A stretch of 52,708 nt of DNA from JBDHUJ01 sp039809105 (GCA_039809105.1 JBDHUJ010000005.1:1-52708), one strand, 5' to 3'. Positions 40,231 to 49,131 are shown, numbered from the stretch's first letter. Notes: generated from the sequence alone by a model not told the origin. A program made the numbers and translations.

Positions 40231-40829
40231 TAGACTTCCACTTTCAGGTATTTTTTCGCCAAAGGCCTGGTAATAACACGAGTCGCATATGCTTGCTGCG
40301 ATAAGGCGTTAATCGGCTGGTATTCGTATCCTATATACATAACTTTCGAACCAGTTTTCTTGGATGCGCGCACAGCTGGCAGTAAGTCAGTGTCTGCGCT
40401 CATTAGCACGATTTCCCGTCCCGAAGCCGCTTCCTGTATCATTCGCACAGCCAAGCCGACATCTACGCCTTTTTCAAGCATTTTCCATTCCGCAGCACCA
40501 CAATTCACACACGGGTCTGCCTCGCGAGCACGCAAATAGCCGACTTTTATGAATGTAATCTTTTGTGACTGAAGCGAGCTTACTAGTTTCGATTGCAAAT
40601 ATATAGCCTTCTCGGTCTTAGTGATAAGTTCAGGAGTGCTTCCGTAGCGGCGCAGACGAGCACCGAACCAAAGAATTTCGGATGGCAGCTCGTCGGCAAG
40701 TAGCTCCTCTATCAAGCCACGGAAATCATAGCCCTCAAATGCTTCCCTTGATGCACGCTCGGAGCCACCCACGAGTTGGCGTAAGCCATACAGGAGATTT
40801 TCACCATCTATCAGAACGATTCTGTTCAT
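40230..40829 (-). CDS. NYN-domain (LabA/DUF88-like) putative nuclease
   Basis: The 199-residue protein begins MNRIVLIDGENLLYGL with the first catalytic-site Asp, and continues with KGVDVGLAVRMIQEA and VLMSADTDLLPAVRASKKTGSKVMYIG, the acidic cluster typical of PIN-like NYN nucleases. A Cys pair with DPCVNCG in the middle is unusual. It is first in a two-gene CIRCE-controlled operon and coupled to dnaJ by TAATG, which points to an RNA-processing role during heat stress (inference). Confidence 0.85.
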   Translation of the reverse strand: MNRIVLIDGENLLYGLRQLVGGSERASREAFEGYDFRGLIEELLADELPSEILWFGARLRRYGSTPELITKTEKAIYLQSKLVSSLQSQKITFIKVGYLRAREADPCVNCGAAEWKMLEKGVDVGLAVRMIQEAASGREIVLMSADTDLLPAVRASKKTGSKVMYIGYEYQPINALSQQAYATRVITRPLAKKYLKVEV

Positions 40830-40961
40830 GTATACCCTATCATTAAAAAGACCTCGCGAGAACATAAGTCCAAGCGAGGTGCAGTGGTTTCATACTAGCA
40901 TGCTTTGACTTATTTGTCAATATATTAGGTTTGTGCCATCATTTTGTAGCACACTTTTATT

Positions 40962-40988
40962 TTAGCACTAAGCACCTGCGAGTGCTAG
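40962..40988. promoter_or_regulatory. CIRCE element upstream of the NYN-dnaJ operon
   Basis: TTAGCACTA-N9-GAGTGCTAG matches the HrcA operator consensus (TTAGCACTC-N9-GAGTGCTAA) with one compensating base pair change at each end position. It lies about 130 bp before the first start codon of the operon. Confidence 0.85.
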
Positions 40989-41005
40989 AATAACCCGCTG
41001 CATAG

Positions 41006-41035
41006 AAAAAGAGGCCCCTTACAGAACCCCTCTTT
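41006..41035 (-). terminator. Terminator after the GlsB-type gene
   Basis: Minus strand: AAAGAGG pairs with CCTCTTT across a loop of about 14 nt, followed by a T-run. It begins 15 nt after the stop codon. Confidence 0.7.
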
Positions 41036-41050
41036 CAAGCCTAGGAAGCG

Positions 41051-41341
41051 CTAGACGGTACCGTGGTGGTGACCACCCTTGGTCGCCAGCCGGTAAATAA
41101 ACAGTAGAATTACTGCGCCAAGCAGCGCGACAAAGAAACTTTGCCAGCTAAAGGCGTTGGTTGCGCTCGCACCAGATGCGCCGAACAGGTGCATGACGAG
41201 GCCCCCTATAAAGGCACCAATTATACCGACGATTATGTTCGCCATCCCACCCTGCTTCTCATTCGTACCGACTATCATCGAGGCAATCCACCCCACTAGC
41301 GCACCCATGATAATCCAAGCAATTACGTCCCATAATGTCAT
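41051..41341 (-). CDS. GlsB/YeaQ/YmgE family membrane protein
   Basis: The 96-residue protein has three transmembrane helices with the family's small-residue patterns: IIMGALVGWIASMIVG, GGMANIIVGIIGAFIGGLV and a third helix, then a His-rich tail GGHHHGTV. Often linked to general stress response, mechanism unknown. Start chosen at the ATG 8 nt after GGAGG. It has its own terminator. Confidence 0.9.
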   Translation of the reverse strand: MTLWDVIAWIIMGALVGWIASMIVGTNEKQGGMANIIVGIIGAFIGGLVMHLFGASGASATNAFSWQSFFVALLGAVILLFIYRLATKGGHHHGTV

Positions 41342-41493
41342 AGAGCTTTTCCTCCGCTTAGTAACATATCCAGTATGTCGCGCATTGCGTATGGGCGATG
41401 TAAAAAACCTTACACTCAGCAACCTGACAGGCTCGCCCCCAAACCATCAGCACCACCACACAGGCACCCGAACAGACACAAAACAAAAAGACA

Positions 41494-41517
41494 AAAAGGT
41501 TCATCCTTTTAAGGTGT
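41494..41517. repeat. Left inverted repeat flanking the RAYT gene
   Basis: A 24-nt sequence containing the hairpin AAAAGG-TTCAT-CCTTTT followed by AAGGTGT. It matches the reverse complement of 42168-42191 at 23 of 24 positions. Confidence 0.75.
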
Positions 41518-41530
41518 TATTTTGTGTAAC

Positions 41531-42136
41531 TTACAAAGCGAGCTGCTTTTTGACCTCTTCTAGCACTGCTTTTCTGTCTTCGTAATCCTCTAGAAAACTG
41601 AGGTACTGCGACGGGGTCATATCCATCAAACGCTTCGGGTGCAACCATCCTGTTTCCCACTCGTCAAGATACGCCCCCAGACTTGACCATGCGTACGTGC
41701 GGTACGTACGCGGGTTCAGATGAATATACCTGCTTATGTGCAGCAGGTACGGCTCGTTCGTGATGTGCGAAGCCTTGAAGATGCTCTGGAACAGATGGCC
41801 TTGCTGTTTGTAGCGCTTGTTAAAATACATCGTATAAGCCGTGCATACTGAGCGCAATAGTCTACTGATAGCCTCCGGGTCGGACTCTTGGTACAGCAGC
41901 AGATGAAAGTGATTGCCCATTAGGCAATACGCGTTCAGCTCGGCATCGTACTTCGGATACGGCACACCGTCATCGCGGGCCGAAGTATCGTCCGGATCCA
42001 AATGGCGCGCCAATATGGCTAAAAACTTCCGTTTATCGGCATCTGTTTGAAAAATTTTCCGGCCACCTGCGCCACGATTGTACACGTGGTAATACGCAGG
42101 TGCACCGAACTGCTTGACTGTATTGCGAGAAGGCAT
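41531..42136 (-). CDS. REP-associated tyrosine transposase (RAYT, Y1 family)
   Basis: The 201-residue protein has the Y1 single-strand transposase features: YYHVYNRGAGGRKIF at the start, the metal-binding HxH pair (His76, His78) in MGNHFHLLLYQ and the catalytic Tyr helix YTMYFNKRYKQQGHLFQ (Tyr104 most likely). RAYTs process short palindromic REP sequences. Inverted copies of a small hairpin lie at both sides of this gene, 14 and 32 nt from its ends, which fits a complete REP-RAYT unit. No related hairpins were found elsewhere in the window. Confidence 0.88.
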   Translation of the reverse strand: MPSRNTVKQFGAPAYYHVYNRGAGGRKIFQTDADKRKFLAILARHLDPDDTSARDDGVPYPKYDAELNAYCLMGNHFHLLLYQESDPEAISRLLRSVCTAYTMYFNKRYKQQGHLFQSIFKASHITNEPYLLHISRYIHLNPRTYRTYAWSSLGAYLDEWETGWLHPKRLMDMTPSQYLSFLEDYEDRKAVLEEVKKQLAL

Positions 42137-42167
42137 ACGGCAATCGTAGCACGTATTACACGATTTT

Positions 42168-42191
42168 ACACTTTAAAAGGATGAACCTTTT
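42168..42191. repeat. Right inverted repeat flanking the RAYT gene
   Basis: ACACTTT followed by AAAAGG-ATGAA-CCTTTT, the inverted partner of 41494-41517. The two hairpins differ at one base outside the stem. Confidence 0.75.
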
Positions 42192-42218
42192 ATATCCTTT
42201 TATATCATGATTTGGAGA

Positions 42219-45173
42219 TTATTTGGGGTCGTTGTATTTCTGGAGTTTATAGATGGCGAGGCCGATGAGGAAGACAGCCAGGACGGCCAGCGCGGCGTAG
42301 CCTTGGCCGCGGAGCTGGTAGATGACGGCGGCGATGCCGGCATAGAGACCCCAGCGCGTCACAAACCGCTTGCCGATGCTCATGCCGAGCAGCATTATGG
42401 CCACCTGTTCGAAGAGGAACCACCAGCCATACAGACCCTTTGAACTGTCCAGCGCCTGCAGTGCGAGCGGAATAGTGGCGACACCGAGCATCCACCACAA
42501 GTACATGTCGGATTGTTGCGTTTCGCCACGTTTGTTGCGGAGGTAAGCATAGAGTCCCAGCGTCGCTACCACGACGTGGACATACGCCTGCACCTCGTGT
42601 ACGTGCGCGAAGTACAGCATCCACCACAGGGATAGGACCATGACGCCGCCAGCCAGCTCTTTATTGCCCTGTTCTTGGGCGCGGATATGGAACAGCACCA
42701 GCAACCCGGCGGCAAAGAGGCCGATGGCCATCAGGACATTCGCCTGCGCGCCGAACACCACGCTTACCGGAGTGACGAAAGCCGTCAGTACGGCGACGAG
42801 CTGCGAGCTCTGCAGGCCGGGACGGCCATCGGACGCCTGACGGCGCAGGTCGCTGAAGGCAATGTACAGCAGCGGTGCCAGTGCCGAACTGAGCGCCAGG
42901 AACAGATAGAGCGCGTTCAAGCTGCGCTCCGGACGGATGGCGCTGAGCAGTAGCGCCTGCGCCAGTACGGGCAGCAGGGCGATGATTTCGTCACGCTTCT
43001 CGACGTATTCGGCGATGACGATGGTCGTCAGGCTCAGCACACCCAAGATAAGCGTCGTGTGCAGACGGCTGTCGGCAGCGGCCGTCGAAATAGTTACGGC
43101 CAGCACCGCCGCGGTCGTGTAGCCGGCCACATAGGAAAGACTGGCGTTCTGCAGGTAGCTGACCAGTGGCGCCTTTTTCGAGAAATACAGCGTCCCACGG
43201 GCAATGACCCGCGAGATGATGAGCACGACCATGGCCACCACATACGCCCACGCGTAAGCCTCTGCGTGCCACGCGCCACCTACATCGGCCTGGCCGAGTG
43301 CCACCGGTACCAGCAACCACACGAACGTGCTTGCCCAACGCAGGGCCTCGCGGCGGAACCGCAGGGCAAGCGCTATGAGCGAGAGTAGCGCGACACCGGT
43401 CGAAAGCAATAGGGCTTGTGGTTCATCAGCCGTCCGCAGCAGTGGCACGAACAGGGTGAACCCGGCCACATCCACCCAGACACGCTCACCATCCAACTTA
43501 GCCAGTGCTAGCAGCGTCACTGCAACGGCGACCGAAGCAGCCAGCGAGAGCAGCGGCAGGCCGAACAGGGAACACACGATAACACTGGCAGCCCCAACAA
43601 GGTACGTCGCGAGCGCAACCTGTCGCCAGGCGGCTTGCGAAGCGGCCCATTGCCGTTGCGTGGCGTAGCCTGCGAGCAGCACTAGCACGCCGGCGAAGCC
43701 CAGTACCGATTGCTCGGGGATACCGAGCGGGCCATAGGTTACCTGACCGGCGATGTAAATCGACGCCATAAGCGCCAGCGCCGCCAGGCCGTAGGCATCC
43801 TCGCGCCGCTGCCGGAACCATAGGAACAGCCCCACCAGCACCGTGTACGCCGTACTGACAAGCAGCAGCTTTGGATAGCCGATATCCACGAAGACCGTTA
43901 TCGCAGCCATGGCGAGCAGTACGCTCGCGTAGTTGGACCACAGCTTGCCTTCGAGCTTACTGAAGCTCGCGACGAGCATCAGCACCAAGTTGGAAGCCAC
44001 CAGGCTGACGCCAAGTGCGAACCGGCTTTCGGTGGCGCCATAGGTCAGCGCAGCCACACCCAGCATGGCAGCGACCTGACTGACAACAGCGTCGAGCTCG
44101 CATTCGTTGTCGCGCGTTCGGAGCGTTTCAAGGCCGTAAAAGAGCGCCGCGAGCAGTAGCGATACGCCTAGTTGCGTCGCACCACGCTGGGGAACCATTA
44201 CCAAAGAAACGGCGACCGAGACCGGCAAAAGCACCGCGGCGCCCTGTGACGACGCATCTTGCAATTCCGGGAATGTGCGCTTGAAGCGATGTAGCAACTG
44301 CAGACACAGGCCGGCCGCTGCCAGACCCCAACCGTAGTAATAAATCGGCACGTCCGCCACGCCGATGCCCGATTCGAACAGCGAAACGAAGGTGAAAATA
44401 AGCAGGTAGCTGACGAGCGCCGAGCGGAAGACGAAAAGCGCGTGCGTATAGAGCCCCAAGCACAACAGCGATGTCACCATCCATACCGCCATGCCGTACT
44501 GTTGGTCGAACAGATAGTTATAGACCGCCACGCCGACTAAGGGTGCCAGCACGATACCGATGCCTGCAAATGCTTGCCCGGCCTGCTTCAGCTTGGGTTT
44601 AGTACGGTACAGCCACATACCGCTGCCGTACATCACTGCCGTTACGAACACCGCTACGAACGTACGGACCACGCCGTCGGCACCGCCGAAGGCCACGAAT
44701 AGGCCGGCTGCTGCGACAAACAGGAACGCGCCGAAGTACAGAAGCAGGGAAGCGTTGTCGAGTTGGATGTCTTTGGCGTGGTCGTCGACCAGGTCAGGGC
44801 CTTTTTCGTAGGGCTCGTCCGGCTGAGGCACCGCTTTCGTTACCGTAGCGGTAGTCGCGGCCGCAGTAGTAGCCATGGCCGCCGCCTTTCCCGTGCCGAC
44901 CTCGGTTGGATGTTCGGACATAACCCACGGCTTAGCCGGAGGACTGAACGGCAGCGTCGGCTCACCAAGTCCCTGCCGGGAAATATCGTCGAGCATGCGC
45001 GCTACCAGCGCCTTTTCTTTGGCGTTCTGTGCCACTCGGCCATACCCGGCTACAAAGTCGACCCATTCCTGGTTGCGCCGGCTCAGCTCCGACTGCTTTT
45101 GCTTGCTCCCGCCCGAGTTCGCAGCCCAGATTATAAGCCCCACAACCCCTAGAAAAATCAGTAAGCCTATCAT
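42219..45173 (-). CDS. Very large polytopic membrane protein, DUF2339-like
   Basis: After an N-terminal helix, the 984-residue protein has a soluble region (about 22-140) with an Ala/Thr-rich low-complexity part, then roughly 25 or more hydrophobic helices to the end. This layout, with a signal-anchor helix, cytoplasmic or periplasmic region and long string of membrane segments, is that of DUF2339/DUF2157-type proteins, whose function is not known. A ribosome binding site AAAGGA precedes the ATG. It is the longest gene in the window. Confidence 0.75.
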   Translation of the reverse strand: MIGLLIFLGVVGLIIWAANSGGSKQKQSELSRRNQEWVDFVAGYGRVAQNAKEKALVARMLDDISRQGLGEPTLPFSPPAKPWVMSEHPTEVGTGKAAAMATTAAATTATVTKAVPQPDEPYEKGPDLVDDHAKDIQLDNASLLLYFGAFLFVAAAGLFVAFGGADGVVRTFVAVFVTAVMYGSGMWLYRTKPKLKQAGQAFAGIGIVLAPLVGVAVYNYLFDQQYGMAVWMVTSLLCLGLYTHALFVFRSALVSYLLIFTFVSLFESGIGVADVPIYYYGWGLAAAGLCLQLLHRFKRTFPELQDASSQGAAVLLPVSVAVSLVMVPQRGATQLGVSLLLAALFYGLETLRTRDNECELDAVVSQVAAMLGVAALTYGATESRFALGVSLVASNLVLMLVASFSKLEGKLWSNYASVLLAMAAITVFVDIGYPKLLLVSTAYTVLVGLFLWFRQRREDAYGLAALALMASIYIAGQVTYGPLGIPEQSVLGFAGVLVLLAGYATQRQWAASQAAWRQVALATYLVGAASVIVCSLFGLPLLSLAASVAVAVTLLALAKLDGERVWVDVAGFTLFVPLLRTADEPQALLLSTGVALLSLIALALRFRREALRWASTFVWLLVPVALGQADVGGAWHAEAYAWAYVVAMVVLIISRVIARGTLYFSKKAPLVSYLQNASLSYVAGYTTAAVLAVTISTAAADSRLHTTLILGVLSLTTIVIAEYVEKRDEIIALLPVLAQALLLSAIRPERSLNALYLFLALSSALAPLLYIAFSDLRRQASDGRPGLQSSQLVAVLTAFVTPVSVVFGAQANVLMAIGLFAAGLLVLFHIRAQEQGNKELAGGVMVLSLWWMLYFAHVHEVQAYVHVVVATLGLYAYLRNKRGETQQSDMYLWWMLGVATIPLALQALDSSKGLYGWWFLFEQVAIMLLGMSIGKRFVTRWGLYAGIAAVIYQLRGQGYAALAVLAVFLIGLAIYKLQKYNDPK

Positions 45174-45464
45174 ACGTTCCTTTGCAGGAAACTATACCGT
45201 ACTTATGCTTACGCTACAACGCTTTTACCTTTAAATCCGCCCGTGACCTTCCGAGGAGCTTACTAAAGGCCCAAACTCTGGCATAAGAGATATAAACAGG
45301 AGTAAAGGGTGTGGACTACACTTATACCAAGAGCTCTTGCAGCCTTCCGCGATTTCAGGGGAAGTGAAAGATTATATTAAACATTGTACATTTTGTACTT
45401 GAATTAGTAAACTAAGTACTTTATAATGGAAATATAGTACACAACATAAAGGAGACCTACGCCC
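45174..45464. other. Gene-free stretch upstream of the ParA-like gene
   Basis: About 290 bp, AT-rich towards the right. The left part is the leader of the large membrane protein; the right part is the promoter region with repeated GTAC described separately. No coding signal or repeat shared with other intergenic regions was seen. Confidence 0.55.
45386..45440 (+). promoter_or_regulatory. Promoter of the ParA-like gene with repeated GTAC boxes
   Basis: TTGAAT (45399-45404), 17 bp, TATAAT (45422-45427). GTAC occurs at 45386, 45395, 45415 and 45437. The middle pair forms an inverted repeat (GTACTT...AAGTAC) that spans the -35 box and spacer. The layout suggests autoregulation by the ATPase or by an unlinked repressor. 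Confidence 0.6.
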
Positions 45465-46484
45465 ATGAAAAAATATGCTTTTTGGAACAACAAAGGAGGA
45501 ACTGGCAAAACAAGCCTGGCATTCCAGGTGATTACCCAGTATGCTCACGAGAACCCCGACATGAAAGTGCTTGCAATAGACGTTTGCCCGCAGGCAAACC
45601 TTTCTGAGCTCCTACTAGGAGGTATTCATCAAGGCGGAAGCGATAACTTATTAATGCGTCAGGGTGAACAGCTAAGGGCAACTATAGGTGGGTATTTCCA
45701 GTTGCGCCTACCCTCGCCGTACAACATACCCGATTTTGAACCTCGCAATTTTCTAACTAAGCCTTCTGACTATAACTCGAACATACCAAGTAATATTGAC
45801 TTATTGTGCGGCGACCCACTGTTGGAACTTCAGGCGAACTCAATGTCAACTCTCGCCAATACTCAGGTACCTGGTACCGACACCTGGATTGCAGTCGCAA
45901 GCTGGCTGCGTGATTTTATCGAACCTTTGTCTACAGTCTATGATGTGGTCTTTCTGGACACAAACCCCAGTTTCTCGATATATACACAGACCGCAATTGC
46001 AGCCGCAGAGAAGCTTATACTGCCTGTCATGGCAGACGACTCCTCTAGGCGCGCAATCCAAAACGTGTTTTCCCTTGTCTATGGGCTTAAGCTACCATCT
46101 GATATCTATGCACAGCATGCTTTCGCACAACGCATACACAGTGCTAACCGCGAGCTGCCACAAGTACATCTCATACTAAAGAATCGTATTACCCAGTACA
46201 TGGGACCAGCATCCGCATACGCTACAGTTCTAGAGTCAATCGATAAGGACATCGAGAACTTGCTGGAAACCAACTCTGAAATGTTTACCTTTAGCAATGT
46301 GCAAGACGGAACTATGAATATCCGGGATTTTCAAACCGCTGGTGTGGTTGCATACGCCAGAGGATGCCCTTTTTACAACCTGCCTGTTGGGCGCTTGGAC
46401 ATAATTGGCCAGAGAGTACAGGTAAATAAAGATAGGCGCGACTTATGCCTTGAGGATATTACCGCAATCGCGACAAAGCTGTAG
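45465..46484 (+). CDS. ParA/MinD-type ATPase without a partner gene
   Basis: The 339-residue protein has the deviant Walker A NKGGTGKTSLAF (Lys10 and Lys15), the switch I region DVCPQANLSELLLGG and the Walker B-like VVFLDTNPSFSIYTQ. Members partition DNA or place protein complexes in the cell, usually with a ParB-type partner; none is adjacent. The gene is AT-richer than its neighbours, has its own strong promoter and AGGAG site, and points against them, so it was probably acquired. Confidence 0.85.
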   Translation: MKKYAFWNNKGGTGKTSLAFQVITQYAHENPDMKVLAIDVCPQANLSELLLGGIHQGGSDNLLMRQGEQLRATIGGYFQLRLPSPYNIPDFEPRNFLTKPSDYNSNIPSNIDLLCGDPLLELQANSMSTLANTQVPGTDTWIAVASWLRDFIEPLSTVYDVVFLDTNPSFSIYTQTAIAAAEKLILPVMADDSSRRAIQNVFSLVYGLKLPSDIYAQHAFAQRIHSANRELPQVHLILKNRITQYMGPASAYATVLESIDKDIENLLETNSEMFTFSNVQDGTMNIRDFQTAGVVAYARGCPFYNLPVGRLDIIGQRVQVNKDRRDLCLEDITAIATKL

Positions 46485-46496
46485 TAAGCAATATGA

Positions 46497-46513
46497 GGGC
46501 GCTTGTAACGCCC
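46497..46513. terminator. Hairpin between the convergent ParA-like gene and dnaK
   Basis: GGGCG and CGCCC pair over a 7-nt loop in the 36-nt space between the two stop codons. An interrupted T-run follows on the plus strand. Confidence 0.5.
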
Positions 46514-46520
46514 CCATTTA

Positions 46521-48434
46521 TTATTTTTCTTTCTTGTCGTCGACTACTTCGCCTTCTACGGGGCCGTCTTCTTTCTTGGCGTCAGCTGCCTCGGCTTTGT
46601 CTTCTTCGGGAGTTTCGTCTTTGGCGGCAGATTCGTACATCTTAGCGCCGATGGGCATCAGGACGTCGTTCAGGGCTTTGGTAGCAGCCTCCAGCGTGTC
46701 TTTGTCGGCCTTGTCGTCTGCGACGACTTTCTTGGCCGTCTCGACAGCTTCGTCAAGCTTCTTGACATCGTCTTCGGAAATCTTGTCTTTGTTGTCGTCC
46801 TTCATTTTAACAGCCTGGTAAACAGCCGTGTCCAGGTGGTTGCGGGCTTCGACGGCTTCTTTGCGCTTTTTGTCGTCTTCGGCATGCGCCTCGGCGTCTT
46901 TGGCCATCTTCTCTACCTCGGCTTTGTCGAGCGAACCGCTGCCTTGGATGGTAATGTTCTGCTCTTTGCCAGTGCCTTTGTCTTTCGCCGTGACGTTCAA
47001 AATACCGTTGGCGTCGATGTTGAACGTAACTTCGATTTGCGGAATGCCACGTGGGGCTGGCGGGATGCCGTCCAGCGTAAAGGTACCGAGTATCTTGTTG
47101 CCTTCCATCATTTCGCGTTCGCCTTGCCCGACCTTGATTTCGACCTGAGGTTGGTTGTCAGCAGCCGTACTGAACACCTCGGATTTAGATGTAGGAATGG
47201 TGGTATTGCGCTCGATGAGTTTGGTCATAACACCGCCCATGGTTTCGATACCGAGAGACAGCGGCGTCACGTCCAGCAGCAACACGTCCTTGACGTCGCC
47301 CTGCAGCACACCACCCTGGATGGCCGCGCCTACGGCCACGACTTCGTCGGGGTTCACACCCTTCATCGGGTCTTTGCCGAAGATTTTCTTTACCTTTTCT
47401 TGCACCGCAGGCATGCGGGTCATACCACCCACGAGCACGACGGCGTCGATGTCGCTCGTAGTAAGGTTTGCGTCCTTCAAAGCCTTCTCGCATGGGTCAG
47501 CAGTCTTGTCTATAAGTTCGGCGACCAGGCTTTCCAGCTTAGCGCGGGTGAGTTTGTGCTCGAAGTGTTTCGGGCCATCGGCGTCGGCAGTCAGGAACGG
47601 CAGGTTGATGTCAACTTCTTGCGCAGTGCTGAGTTCAATCTTGGCCTTTTCTGCTTCGTCGCGCAGGCGCTGCATAGCAGCTTTGTCGCTGGTGATATCG
47701 ATTCCGGACTCTTTCTTGAACTCGTCCACAAAGTAGTTCACGATGGTGCGGTCGAAGTCGGCGCCACCCAGGTGGGTGTCACCGTTGGTCGACTTAACCT
47801 CAAAGACACCATCGCCGAGCTCCAAGATGGAAACGTCGAACGTACCACCACCGAGGTCGTACACGGCAATCTTTTCGTCGGCGCTGCCCTTTTCGAGACC
47901 GTACGCTAGAGCTGCAGCCGTCGGCTCGTTTATGATGCGCTTTACTTCCAAACCGGCAATCTTACCAGCGTCTTTGGTCGCGTGGCGCTGACTGTCGTCG
48001 AAGTAAGCCGGAACCGTAATGACCGCTTCGGTCACTTTGTCGCCCAAGAACGCTTCGGCGTCGGCCTTCAGCTTGCCGAGAATCATGGCGCTGATTTCTT
48101 CCGGGCTGTACTCTTTGTCGCCCATCTTCACCTTTACGCCGTTGCCGCTCTTGACGATTTCGTAGCCCATCAGCTTCAGGTCGCGCTGGACTTCTTTGTC
48201 GTTAAAGTTGCGGCCAATGAGCCGTTTTACTTCATAAATAGTGTTTTTGCTGTTGGTAACCTGCTGGCGGCGAGCCACCTGGCCAACCAAACGTTCGCCG
48301 TTCTTATTCACGGCAACTACTGAAGGCGTCGTGCGCGCGCCCTCGCTGTTGGCGATAATTTCCGGCTTACCAGACTGCATGACAGCCATCGCCGAGTTCG
48401 TGGTACCTAAGTCGATTCCAATAATTTTACCCAT
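46521..48434 (-). CDS. dnaK: Chaperone DnaK (Hsp70)
   Basis: Full-length DnaK of 637 residues: nucleotide-binding domain starting GIDLGTTNSAMAVM, with VITVPAYFDDSQRHATKDAG, AYDLGGGTFDVS-type phosphate motif (IAVYDLGGGTFDVSIL) and LVGGMTRMPAV; linker DVLLLDVTPLSLGIET; substrate domain and a charged lid ending EVVDDKKEK. It follows a small unknown gene by 13 nt in a CIRCE-controlled operon. Ribosome binding site GGAG, 8 nt before ATG. grpE and hrcA are not in the window. Confidence 0.98.
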   Translation of the reverse strand: MGKIIGIDLGTTNSAMAVMQSGKPEIIANSEGARTTPSVVAVNKNGERLVGQVARRQQVTNSKNTIYEVKRLIGRNFNDKEVQRDLKLMGYEIVKSGNGVKVKMGDKEYSPEEISAMILGKLKADAEAFLGDKVTEAVITVPAYFDDSQRHATKDAGKIAGLEVKRIINEPTAAALAYGLEKGSADEKIAVYDLGGGTFDVSILELGDGVFEVKSTNGDTHLGGADFDRTIVNYFVDEFKKESGIDITSDKAAMQRLRDEAEKAKIELSTAQEVDINLPFLTADADGPKHFEHKLTRAKLESLVAELIDKTADPCEKALKDANLTTSDIDAVVLVGGMTRMPAVQEKVKKIFGKDPMKGVNPDEVVAVGAAIQGGVLQGDVKDVLLLDVTPLSLGIETMGGVMTKLIERNTTIPTSKSEVFSTAADNQPQVEIKVGQGEREMMEGNKILGTFTLDGIPPAPRGIPQIEVTFNIDANGILNVTAKDKGTGKEQNITIQGSGSLDKAEVEKMAKDAEAHAEDDKKRKEAVEARNHLDTAVYQAVKMKDDNKDKISEDDVKKLDEAVETAKKVVADDKADKDTLEAATKALNDVLMPIGAKMYESAAKDETPEEDKAEAADAKKEDGPVEGEVVDDKKEK

Positions 48435-48447
48435 AGTTATGTCTCCT

Positions 48448-48840
48448 TTATCTTCCCATCTCTTTTAATGCTACTTCTCGTTCGTGTTGCTGTTCGAAGA
48501 ATACCTGCTCCGCATCATTGCCCTCGTCGCTAGCTCCAATAAGTCGTAGGATTGTATTTTTGACTTCATGAGCACCAGCTCTGGTACCTTGCTCGCGAAC
48601 ATTAATATGGTCTCGCGACACTTCAGCCCTTTCCAGGTTTGTTCTAGATAGCGCAGCCGCATCGGCAACAAGCCAGTATGCATGTACCAAAGCTGTGGCT
48701 ACAATTTCGGGGTCTACATTACGCAGAGCCTCTATCGCTGCCGCCGCTTCGGGACGTTCCACTAGAAGCGCATCGATATAGCCGTCCAGAAAAGCTTCCG
48801 AGCCTGGTTCGACATCACTTCCAATAAGTCGTTCGGTCAA
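48448..48840 (-). CDS. Unknown 130-aa protein, first gene of the dnaK operon
   Basis: No family recognised, and it is not GrpE. The protein is all-helical and acidic (PGSEAFLDGYIDALLVERPEAAAAIEAL; NDAEQVFFEQQHEREVALKEMGR). The start is taken as TTG (LTERLIGSD...) because AAAGGA lies 7-8 nt before it; the nearby ATG reads straight into a stop, and the next ATG upstream would lie within the CIRCE element. Being between CIRCE and dnaK, it should be induced by heat with DnaK. Confidence 0.65.
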   Translation of the reverse strand: MTERLIGSDVEPGSEAFLDGYIDALLVERPEAAAAIEALRNVDPEIVATALVHAYWLVADAAALSRTNLERAEVSRDHINVREQGTRAGAHEVKNTILRLIGASDEGNDAEQVFFEQQHEREVALKEMGR

Positions 48841-48902
48841 AGCATATCCTTTCGTTAGCAGATGATTACGGTGAGTGCTAACTACATTGTAGCATAGAAA
48901 AT

Positions 48903-48929
48903 TAGCACTCACATGTCAAGAGTGCTAAT
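48903..48929. promoter_or_regulatory. Perfect CIRCE element upstream of the dnaK operon
   Basis: TTAGCACTC-N9-GAGTGCTAA, the exact HrcA consensus. An additional half-site GAGTGCTAA lies at 48874-48882, 20 bp closer to the gene. Confidence 0.93.
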
Positions 48930-48974
48930 TCACAATTCCTCTACCCACAATCTCGCCCCCACCAGCAAAACGCA

Positions 48975-49006
48975 TCACACTTTTCGTCAGGTGACGGTTT
49001 TTGTGA
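48975..49006. promoter_or_regulatory. Composite palindromic operator, copy 1
   Basis: TCACA-N5-CGTCAGGTGACG-N5-TGTGA, 32 bp, followed by ATAC. A copy of identical geometry lies in front of the PaaX/Cas2-like gene. Here an ATG follows after 8 nt on the plus strand. Confidence 0.7.
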
Positions 49007-49014
49007 TACGCCTT

Positions 49015-49131
49015 ATGGAAAGCACTGCAGATTGGTCCAAGCGTGATGCTGATAAGGCCCTACACGAGTATGTTGCGACGTTTAAAATAACTCTCGGCAT
49101 GAGCCGTGAAGTTACCTGTTTCGACTACTAA
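49015..49131 (+). CDS. Possible 38-aa ORF behind an operator copy
   Basis: A short frame beginning MESTADWSKRDADKALHEYV, 8 nt after operator copy 1, the same spacing as between copy 2 and the regulator's start codon. It has no ribosome binding site and its second half overlaps the 3' end of the regulator gene in antisense. It may be a small gene controlled by the regulator, or chance. Confidence 0.25.
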   Translation: MESTADWSKRDADKALHEYVATFKITLGMSREVTCFDY

